Source of the DNA: Lepidonotus clava
Taxonomy: Eukaryota > Annelida > Polychaeta > Phyllodocida > Polynoidae
Reading direction: 5' to 3'
Assembly (NCBI GenBank): GCA_936440205.1
Contig: OW387133.1
Coordinates: 50,556,374-50,620,373 of the forward strand
Length of the DNA stretch: 64,000 nt
Shown here one piece after another: positions 25,901 through 37,900 of the stretch. Numbering within the stretch: the stretch's first letter is position 1; every line of letters starts with the position of its first letter. The position numbers were made by a program, and so were the translations under genes. A model generated the notes under the pieces. That model saw only the letters and a list, made by a program, of their open reading frames with translations. It did not search any database and was not told the DNA's origin.

Positions 25901-28900
25901 CACAGCTCATTCACTACATTGCCACAGTAATTGAGAAAAGGAACAGGTCCACAATATTGAAGACCTATCAACGGAAATAGTACCAAATACTAGGCCGTGG
26001 CACTGCCAATGAGCACCAGTATAATTAACACACTGCACAGGATGTTGATGACACACTTCAAGTTCTAAAACGTGTCTTCTGTCTGGGGATGCATTCAGCA
26101 GGTCCCTCACACAGGAAGAACACACAGACTTACTGTGCACCAAATAACGACCGCTGTGAGACCTTAAATCTAATCCAGACCAACCCCTTACGTCCATGAC
26201 AAACAGCGGAAGCGCTAGGGGCGAGAAGTCACGCCAAAAAACGCCAAGCCTAAACATAGAGTTGGATCCTATTGTTTTTAAGGCCAGACTTCCGGTGGTA
26301 GGATCACCAAAGCAACAACTGGGGGAGAGAGACGGTGCCCCAGTCTAACACTGGGTCTCTGAATCAGTGTAGTTCTGAGGGGACCAGAGTGGGCCTAACC
26401 ATGGCGACGTGGCAGTCTGTGACCTGTCTAATCTTCACCTATCTTATGGTACGTAAACCTCTTTTTTGTCGCGATTCTTTAGGGACTTCTGTTTTTAAAT
26501 GGAAATATGATAGAAACCATCATAACTGTCTGTGACCGTTTTATACCGTCATGCTACCACTTTGAAATTCGCCACAAAAATCCTGGTGACTACAATCTTC
26601 CTTGTCCGTCAACATAATCAGAAATGGGTCGTGGAGAAATAAGAAAATCTCGGTCACGTTTTTCAGTGGGGGTAGAATGATAGAGCTCGCCCGGGTTTTA
26701 TCTTTGACTGGGTGTGGTGCTGTAACTACCACGGTCGGGGGGATGGGCCAGGTTGGGGTGATTATGACGTCCCACGAGGCGGGTGACAGTGGCACATGGA
26801 CGGTGATAATATGACTGTCTGTTCCCACCACAAGTCGCTGTAGGAGCCGCAGCGAGCTGCTCCGAGCTGCTCGGGCCAATCTGGGTCACACATGGTGAGT
26901 CGCCCGTCGTCCTGCTCACTGCCCCCCCCCCCCCGTCTTTCTGCGACCTCCCCCGCCGAGGGTTGTTATCAAACAACGGCCTACATACCTACCTACCGTC
27001 TTCACAGTCACACCACCCCCACACGAGTTTCTTTGTCCTTTCTGGTTTTCTTCCCTTTATTCTACATTTTAATTCTTTTTCTTATTTTCCTTCTTATGAA
27101 GGCATATCGGATGGAGCTATACGTTTCCCACAGCAGACTGGTATCATAACGCATTATTATAGACAAATTCTACATCTCTTTTTCTTTAACAAAATTAATT
27201 AGTGTTTTTATCCAATTTAGAAATATATTCTCAATGTATGTCGTGGTATCGAGATGTAAAACTTACATCTGTTTTTGTTATCGATCTCACGGCTTCATTT
27301 GAATATTGTCTGTTTATGATTACTGAAAAACTAGTTGTGGAGCTTAAGTTGTCTATCAACAATGCAATCTTTCCGTCTCGCAATCCAATTATGAATCAAG
27401 AAAAATACCTTTCTTTTCTGTGAGATGAGGACAATTGACCAACATTAATACTGACAGCGGCTACACTCCCTCGACCCAAAGTCTTCTGCATCAAAGCCAA
27501 ACTTTCACTCTTCCAAAACATCTGAAAGTAATCTGCCAAGTCCATAGATCATTTAGACCCCGTGATCACTCAAATGACTGATGGGTCGGACATCTTCTGA
27601 CGACCTAACTCTTCATCATCTTTATTATTTTGTGTTATACAACTAGGACATAATCCCATACTTAAGTCTTACATTTGGATTCCTTCTACTCCTATTCAAA
27701 GTAAAATGTAAAAGAACTATATAATTTTCATACATTTTTAAAAACTGGGGGTATCCTTTCATTCAGTGAGACCACAAACGCCCGATGACAAATGATCACA
27801 CTAGAGGCAACCTTTCTTCTACTGTCGGCCGACCGTTCGGGTGGTCCAGACTGGACTGGTCGTCGGTTTCTGAACTGTTGAACTTAATATTAGGTCCATA
27901 TGTGAGGGGGTCGAGGCTGGGAGCATTGCCAAGAGAATAAAAGGACAGAACGTGGTCAAACTGGTGTTTAATGATGTAAGAAGTTTAGAAAGTATTGATG
28001 ACATTTGATTACGTTGTATTAATTATATTCGGCACTTCTCATTGATAAATAGTGGCAAAAGAGACTCTTGCTGCATCCGTTTCCAAATGGTTTTAAGCTA
28101 CATAGCCTGGGATATCCTGTTGTCAATAAATTTCAGTTTTAATTGTAGTGTACAATTGAGTCATCAGCACAGTATCCAGTGTGCAGTATTATTAGGAATG
28201 CCGTAATAAGAGGATTCAATGATTCAATGGTTTATGTCTTTTATACTCCTCCCGGCCCACGCCTCTATTGTTCACACCAGAGGTTTCTGGTTATAACCTA
28301 CTGTCTCGGAGGACTACCAGGAGGTTATGTGCTAAACCTCCGGAGGTTATGTGCTAAACCTCCGGAGGTTATGTGCTTCAGATTTGTGAAAAGTTTAATT
28401 TTCAATTTAGAACCCGGGATTCAAAACCTATACTTTGGATGATAAGTCCAAGGGGCTAACCACTACACTATTGTGGCAGCTGGTTGACACAAAACCGATC
28501 ACCTATGCCGTTTGGCGGTTGGATCAACGAACTTGAATTCTGTTATTCATTGAGCCTCTTCATTAATTGATATGATATTTTGCACATTAGCTCCAAAACC
28601 TTAAATTCGACACGGAGACATGGTCATTTCTTCAAAATGACATGCGACATAAGGCTTAGTTACTTAAGTGGAAAAAAACACGACAGACATAGCTTGTTTC
28701 TTTAATTCAACATGTGATATGGCAGCATCTTATAGGCGACATGGGGACATAAGTGACAGGTCGCATGGTGTTTTCTTATATTCGACATGTGACATTGGGA
28801 ACCCCCCCCCATCAAGGGCCCCATTCTACATTTAGTCATTAGTATAATTTTGGTGCACAGATAAAACTTGATTACTCTATTTTGACAAGGCATAAAACGT

Positions 28901-31900
28901 AATGCTCATAGAGTACTGAGAGGGTTCGATCCCGGGACACTTTGCGTTTGAGATGGTGGCGCTGACCACTATACTAGTGGAACTGGCTACTCTGATGTAT
29001 GAGGCAATCTAGGAAAACTCACACACAACCACCTACCTACAAACAGATTTGTGCAATTTTGCTGACCCCGCAATGGTCTATAATATTAGTTATAATATTG
29101 TGATACCAGTAACATTTGAAATAACAGTTTACCTAGATATTACCAGATTACTTGTTCTGCACCTTACAAATGGTGAATTATAGTGTATCATAATATCGAA
29201 ATCGACGAGAAAAAAGATAAGACATAGGTTCCATGGGGGTTCGATCCCTGGACCCTCTGCATAGGAGTCCAACGCCCTAACAGCTAGGCTACAGAGACAA
29301 CTGATATGCACTGTTAGCAGCACTAAACAATTTGAATTATTACATTCCAAATTATATCAATATTATATATAGATATGTGATAAAAATACAAATATCGTTT
29401 TAGGCAATCCACAAATATATATGATCTTTCAAAGATTTTTTTTTTAGTGATTTGGGAGGTAGTATAAGCTCGTAAACCGCCTTAGAGACGGAGGTTATGC
29501 TATATAACCTCCTCGGCTGACGCCTCGGAGGTTATATAGCATAACCTCCGCTTCTGCGGCGGTTTACCTTCACATATACCACTTTAAGGATGTGTCGGAT
29601 ATTCTATTGCTAATGAATTCCATGTGCAAAGTATTAATTTTGTTATGATATTGAATATTCACAGAGGGATAATATATACCTACAGTCACATACAAAGATT
29701 ATCTAAGTAGTTTTGTAGGTCCCATCTAGAAGCACAGATTATAAATTTACTATGTAAAACTGATAAATACTCGTACCCATAAGTTACTCAACAAGTCAAG
29801 TAGTAGAAACTAGTACATAATAACTTCTGTATTCTGTTTTTCCCTTTGAGAGAGATGCGTTATAGGAAAAAAGTCTGAAAGTTGTTATGTTCGGTGCGGT
29901 CGAGTCGGCTGCGCGCGCATCGTGGACGTACGCAGGAAGCATGTTAGACTGTAGTTACGTCCAAGTCCGCTAGTCACTCAAACTATTATGTCAGAGCTTA
30001 GTAGGTCAGGGACTGACTAAAAGCATGTATGTTTCCACTGGCCTGCAGGGGGCGATAGGGGGCTGTTGATAGCTGTGGAGGTACCGGCGGCTACCGGTAA
30101 CAATGTGTTTTGATTCCCGGAACATGACATTGCCTGGGGAAAACAAACAGTGCTCAGGTGATGCGGTAAGGTGTGAGAGGGTGCACTTTGTATCATCCAT
30201 GAACACAATGATGCTGGTTTTAGACTTCTCTGTATTCTAAACTTATAATGGCAACACTGGAAAATGGAGATAGTCAGTAAATGCAGTGGCATTATCTAAA
30301 AAGTGTTGAATATAGTGATAATATAAATTACATAACCATGACGTCATCCTCATCCTAAATAACCGCATGGCACTGCCTGGCACATCCCTTGTGCGTGTTA
30401 TTTGTCACATTTAAAAATCTGATGGCTTAAGGAGGGAAACACTAAAAGACTGTCAGGCAAAAGTGACACACGTCCGACCTGGGGTGACCGGCGGGAAAAA
30501 ACACTATGGTAGAGGGTCACCAGGATGGCAGCCCCCTACTCATCCCCCACCTCACTCATACTCTACTCACACCCCCGGAGTCTCTCCCAGGCACCAGCAT
30601 TGGGCGGAAAATAACGGCTGCCAGCGGGGCTAGGAAAAAAAGCAAAAGAAAAAAAGAGTAGAAAGGGGAAAAAAGACCAAAAAATCATAGCAGAACCAGC
30701 AGCAAAGCAAGAAGGAGTTAGAGAGTTTTGACTTGTTCCAGGAAACGTGCATTCCTAGGGTTTTATGCCCCTCGGAGTCGGCGAGCGGCAGAACAGCGCG
30801 TGAGGGGATGGGTTTAGGATGGGGCCCTGCATGTCAAGGTGGGGTGGGGATGGGGAGGTGCGGAGTAGGTATGGAGGTGTACGTTAGCCTGCGAGACAAA
30901 GGGGTAAACAAAACGGGGTAAGGTAAAAGGCTTTGACTTTTATCGGGGAGGGACAACATTTAATATAAGGATACCAATAATAATTATTTGGATACGATAA
31001 ATTCAGCGAAATTTCGCAAATGATAATGTAAACGTATACATGTAATTTCACGAGGAAGAAAAGAAAAGAATTTTGCGAAAAACAAAATTCGCATTAAATT
31101 TTTTTTTACCCCTTTATGATAAATTAAATGAAATTCACATGAAATAAATAAAATCACTATTATTTTTTTGATGTTGTTTGCTAATAAAATTAAAATATCG
31201 ACAGTGCAAAATAAAGTACGTTTACAGTATGCCAATGATTTTGACCTTTACATGCTGCGGCTGACCCTTTTCAGCTTTTGACACCCTATAGCCATTTGGA
31301 CTTTTAAATTAAAGATTACTTGACAAATGACAATATATTTTCCCTGAAGCTTACATTGTCACAAATGTCCATTTCCACAAAGGGCTAGCATGGAAGTCGG
31401 AAGTTCTAGAATCTGTGGGATTCTGACATTAGCTGATAAAGGACATGTGATGAGTTTTCACAAGGAGAGAATTATCAAACCTGTATCCGGAGTTGTTCTG
31501 ATAAGCCACAGAAGACCCAAGCTGAAGGTCATGACATGACAGGAGCAACGTAGCAGATAAACCTAAGCAAAATATTTTTCTTTTGTTTTCGCATGGAAAC
31601 TGTTATCTTCTTGTTGTCTCTTGGTGTTGCAAACTCACTTCTATTATCACTAGGGGTTGCACCACTACAACTTATGGTAAATCTGTATGAGAGGTTGGGC
31701 TTTGGAAAAAGCTCCAGGACTTAGTAAATGAATATATATACATGTATATATTCTTTCGGGTTTATTTCTACGTTTCTCAACGTGTCATACCAATAAACTG
31801 ATAAACCCCACAAACATTAGCTGTCTTTTAGAACATTTTGAAGCTTCCTTTCCAAGCTTCTTGGAAACACATAATATATATAGAATAAGGCAAATGCATG

Positions 31901-34900
31901 ATCCAGATATTATCACGAACTTTGGATCATAATGAACTATTGTTATATGATTATTTTATTTTATAGAACGTTGTGTCAATTAAAAAGCTAATTATGGCCA
32001 TGGACCCTGGACAAGGGGGTCAATGTCCTGCATCATGGAAGTTAAGCCACTTAGGGTCCTTGTGTAGTCAAATGTCCCCCCTTCCCTCTAATACTATTCT
32101 TACTCTATCACATATTATAGGATTGACACTCAGGCAGTTAAAAAGAAACAGACCTATAGATATGAGATATATGCATTCCCGTCATAAGGTCTACAGTAAC
32201 TGTATTTCCCCAAGGCTAGGATAACATCTTTTTTTAAAAACAGAAATAATATAGCAATGCTCGGCCATACATCTAAGACCTCCCTCAGCATGTTTACTAC
32301 GTCTCATGTTACCACAATGTGGAATTCATTCATAAGTTCTCATAGTTTCTGCCCCCAAACCCACAAAAAAAGCAAACAAACACAAAACAACAAAAACTTG
32401 TGATGTTTCTAGCAGACGGAGGGACTCATTACGAGGGACGTGTCTTTATCAATTGTCCCCGCCCAGAGATAGCCATGGCTGTGTCTGTCTGAGGGTCCCC
32501 CAGGGAGCGGGTCTGAGTTATACGCCACGCCTACGAGCTGCTCGCCTAAAAACGGGGACAGAGACCGATCTGCTCGTCACCGACTTTCGACACCCCGCAC
32601 CGTTTTCCGTTTGGGCAGCTTTTGTAAGATTGTGTTCGTTTCACACTGCCATCTCGCGGAAAGTCAAACATCCTATCGCTGCATGCCAGGGAAAAGGATG
32701 GAATCCTTCCTTGTAATTCTTTGCAGTAGGCTAGGGTCTTGTTTGTAGTTGTTTTAATTTCTATCTCTTTTTGGTATGTGCTTTTTACGGTATTTTGTGC
32801 CATACATTGCTAATGTACTTTTACAACTTAAAAAGGAATAGGCCTACCCGTTTCTACTTAAATAATTCACAAAATGACCTTTCTCTCTAAAATGTAACAG
32901 TTTCTCTTTAAAAAGTGCAACTTTAATTCACTAGCCACATATTGAGTGGAGCTGTATAGCCGTTTAATAACGGGGAAGAGTTTATGTTGTTTAGTCTCTC
33001 CGCCTTCCGTTTGGGTTGGTCATGACACTTATTTCAGTGTCTCAGGACCATTTTAACGGGGACTTACATTTTTAGGAGGACACAGAGTTCCGTTAATTTT
33101 TGGCGGGCAGCTGTCGTTGGGATCGAGGTCGGATGGTAGGGGGTAGGGAGGGAGGGGTTGGGGAGGGTGCGTCAGGGGGGTGGGGGTATTGGAGGGGTGT
33201 GTGGTGTGGGTGAGATGTCTTATGACAGTAGTGTCAGCACTACTCCGCCCCAACATCTGTCAAAACCCTTACAAGGGGAGGGGGTGGTAGATAGAGTAGG
33301 CCACAGACGGTGCCAGGAGATAATTATGGGAACGGAAAAGACATGAAAACATGCTATATAGGACCAACGCGTATAGAAAGAAGTTTATACTCGTTGATAG
33401 GACAACAGTTCTATTGAAATACAGATTATATGAAATAGGATATTGGGGCTATTAATTATGCCTATATAGAGCTTTCACGCTAAAGACATGACCATATTCA
33501 TTTCAAGTCCAATTTCTGTTTTCATTACTATTTCTAATTAATCAATGTTTATTGCTTACATCAGAGGGAAGACACCCAGAGCCTATGAAACTGTCATTTC
33601 ATATTTCCTATTACAAATACCCAGAATAAGCTCAATATTAATACACCATAGGCCTACTGCCCGCTGATGACCTTTTATCACCCGTTGGCGGATCCGAAAT
33701 AAACCCAGCTAATGTACTCCATTAGGATTCCTTAGAACTCGTCTCCTTTGCCCTGCTCGGCACATGGTGTCGTCACTCCAGTCGTTAGCCGCCGAGCCCC
33801 TCTCGACGTCAAGACGTAGAGCTAATCGTCTACAACTCGCCAACCCTTCTCAGTTCATTCATGGCCTCCAGGCGGCGCCTCCTCCTCCTGGGTCTGGGAA
33901 CCGTCGGCTGGGGTGATTGGTGAGGGCCAGATGGAACGCCGGCACCCAGATATCATGGAGTGACACTGGAGGAACTGGTAGAAAAAGTCTAACATGAGTA
34001 AAGGGACTGCGGTATAGAAAAAGGCCCATGATTCGTTATTTGTATAAAGAAAAAGATATGTTTGGTGAATGTCATTTTCATAATGGACTTTCGGGATATA
34101 AGATAGGCCTTCATGTCGAGCATAGGGATTATCCATTCGTGCATAAGATATTATTTATATGCGTGCTGTCATATTCAATAGGTTGGGTATGTTTTTTCCA
34201 TACCTGTCTTCACCCGTCTGCATCGGTCCAACAATTTGTCTATCAAAATCTTAAAGTAAGTGTGTCTCCTCTTCTTCGTAACTTCTGAGGCGACCGCGTA
34301 GGTTGGGGGTGCAGGGGAGGACACCATAAACATATTATTAAAATTGAGTTTCCAGGTCACATGCGGTGGCGCGGACGGTCCATGATCGAAACATCATGGT
34401 CTTACATACTTTAGAGTTCAAAAAAGATCCCAGTCCCTTGCTGCTTGCTGTGAGTGAATGAAAGGGCTGTCCCTCATTCACCCTGAGGTTACACTAGGAG
34501 AATTTCATGAAATTATTTAGTTGTGAATAACCAAAAAGCATCATGTAATGATTCAGATAATTTGTATGTTACTACTTCCAATTATAATGATTAAGAACAG
34601 AAAATTTGATATCAAGCACATCACTTCATTGAACCGTATTGATGTGAATCAGACATGATGAAAAAGGCCCCTTGTTTTTCCTTGGTCAATGAACCCTAAA
34701 ACCATTATCGAAGTTCGAGTAATATGGGTAACCCAAACCCCAGCTGTTGCGTCTCCTCTCCATACACACATCGAAACCCGCTGGCTTATTTCCCATAGTT
34801 TACAAGGCCAACCCCAGGTAGGGTTCAGTCATAAATCACCCAGCTAATCCCACTCCTGGGATACACCTGGAGAGATTATGCTAATGAGCTGTCTGTGGCT

Positions 34901-37900
34901 GAGTGAGACGTTCCCACGCTATGTGGGCTAAGGCCCGCCACAGGAGGGGAGGAGGGGTGCGGTGAGGGGGTCGGCAGGGGCCTTAGGTCACCGTGTCAGA
35001 GGCTGGGAAGCTGAGAGAAAATAAGCAATTTATTGGTGTTGATGCTTACAGCCTCACCTTATTTTTGACCCAAGAACTATATATAACTTCCATTCATAAA
35101 GATTAGGGGTTGGAATTCACTGGATTATTACTTTTTTTCAACAAAATATGCGGGTTCTAGTCCTCTTCAAACTTTCTTTTCTTTAACCCAAAATCATATT
35201 GAGCTTAATAGTTTTACACAATAGCAGTTGTTTGAAATGAAAGAGCGATCTCATGGGTTTATTGAATTTGATACTTATTAAGTAAATCCAAGAGCTGTAG
35301 CCTGTACTTTAGGTACCGTCTTAACAAAATAGTAGTGTAGGCATAATTTTATGGTAGGGTTTAACCACGTATAAACCTTTTGTCGGGTGCCTCAGGTCCC
35401 TTTTCATACCTGTCCGAATAGATGGAGATGGAACTATCTCCAACCTCCAAACTTTCGCGCCGCCGAACACGCCGCAGTGAGGCGCCACTGAAGGTTGGCG
35501 CTGAGGTGAGTTTGTTGGCCGCCGGTTCTACCTGCAGGCTACTGTCGCGCACGCGCACAGACAGCCGCTCGTCCGGCGGAAGTCAAGCCCTGGAGGCTGA
35601 TAGGAACCACGGGATCAGGGGTAGGGCTGTCTGAGAGAGGCTCAGGAGTAGAAACCCTCGTGCACTGGCCGTCGGCGTATTTTTCCAGCGTTTGGATCCA
35701 GCTGGAAAAATCATGACCTCTCGCGAGAGCGCAATGTAAAAGTCACGTGTCCGTGAGAGATGAGGGCAGAGTGTTGTCTGCAATAGACTGGCGGCGGAAG
35801 AGAACGTGTACGCCTCACGAGACCCCTCTTTAACGGGTTCCAGATAAGGATTTGGGTTGTCTAGCAGACGATATTTATGTATATATATATATTCGGATTG
35901 AACGTAATAAATGCCTAAGGATTCATCAATGCAAAATCGGTGGGATAAACTGTGATATCTTAGCATTCCGTTTCAGATGAGTAGGCTTATTAATCAGTTA
36001 TGATATTGATAGAACATCTGGCGGTTTCTTATTTAGATAAGAAATTCGTTGAGTAGGCCTATACATGATGTCAGCTAAGATCCCATATTCCGATAAGTGA
36101 TGGATGACCAAAACCATCACTATGCAGACAGTCCAATTGGTTTGAGTTTGGGTGGAGTGTAACAGCTAATTAAATCAAGTGCAGTGCCTCTATTCCCATT
36201 ATTGTTTTTTTAACAGATGCTAATAACCCCAACAGTAAGGCATACCTATAGCCTATCTGCCTACAACCTACTAGGGCCTACACTATCACATACTCGTGTC
36301 GCTTGTACATGATCGTGTAGGGAGTTTTGAATAACACTGTAATACTGCCTCAGAACATGCCCTCCCCCAAGCCCCTTGTACCCATACATACCCCCATTCC
36401 CGGGGTGGACTTCCTAGGCCCAGGGAGGGGTCGGGTGTCTCTCAGCGACTCCAGGCCCTGATTGATGATCGTCGAACCTGTGGGATCTTCAGGGATCACT
36501 GAGAACAACGGGTGGCGGTGAAACAAAGACGCCGTGGGGTGTGTGGGTCGTGTGAAACCTATGGGAAACAGGGATGGGGAGGCCGTGTTTTGGCCTCTAA
36601 TTTGTCCCCTTATTACATAGACTATAGACCTGCTGTTGTCAGGAAAGGGTGAATAAAAAGGCATCCAGAAATCTGATGAGGTTTGTTCATAGTGGTAGGC
36701 CTACATGCTTTTTGGTGTGGACTCATAGAGGAGGACGCTAGTTGGAGAGCTGACAATGTTTTTACGCAATGTTTCTTATAGTGTGGGTATAAAACATGGG
36801 CTACACAAGTCCAACATGTCAGCAATTCGAAATGAAAACAATTCATGGCATGACCCAGATTTCTCTTCATATCCTTAGCCACCATGCATATATGTAGCAA
36901 CCTATGCCGCTTCCGGTAGAATATATTAACTTAGATCTACTTTATATGAAACTTCTTTTTTGCACTGGGTTAGCCTAAGGCGAGCTAGTGCAAAACGTCA
37001 CCCAGGCCAACTATGATAAATAATGCAACCCTAGCATGTCAATGTGGAGCTGCTATCCTCTTTGAGAGGCTCTGATTACACCGATTTACGTAAGATCTGA
37101 CTTTGGGGATCGGATGGTCTGACCTATCCTCTTGGGGCGGCCTCTGGTGGTTGGTGTACGAGTCAGTCTGTCCCATCATCGGACGTATCTGTCATCGCAG
37201 GCCCTGTCCGGACCAGCCCGACCACCCGACGGAATGCCGAAAAAACAACACCGTCCTTTCACCCCCTCCTTTACCGACCTGATCTATGCCAGAAAAACAT
37301 TATCTTAGCAAGCCCAGATACCCTTGTTACCCCACAAGAAAACCGGACTGTGTTTCATAATCAACACTATCATTTCTCAAAAAATATACTCAAAAAAAGA
37401 AAATGGTACTTATTTGGAAAGTCCTTTGGATATTGATATGAAATTGTGGGGTTGGTTGCAGGGATAGCGATAAGGGGACGATGCTTTCCTTGTAAGGAAT
37501 CGGTGCAAGAAAGATGACAGGATGTGGACATAATGCCGACACTCCGTGCGTATAGAGGAAGTGGGTGCGGGCTGGGTGACATTCACAAACGACTAAGGGG
37601 TAATTTAAACCAGGTCGGCAGGAGTCGGAGAGCAGAGGGTCGGCCCCTAACAGAAGGAGGGTGGAGTTTAAAGTAGGACTGTTACTGTATAAGAAACGTG
37701 GACGCCGCCACTGGCGACACCGATTGCAGCCGACCCCAACTTTTACTCCAAGTAAAGTGTGTCGCCATAGCAACCCGAGACCGGAAGTAGCCATCACTGG
37801 CATCAGGCAGGGGGCGCTACGACGGGTGATGACGTGACTCGTGAGGGAAGGGAAGAGTTAGGGGTAGAGGACATGACTGTTATAGGCCTATCTTATAATC

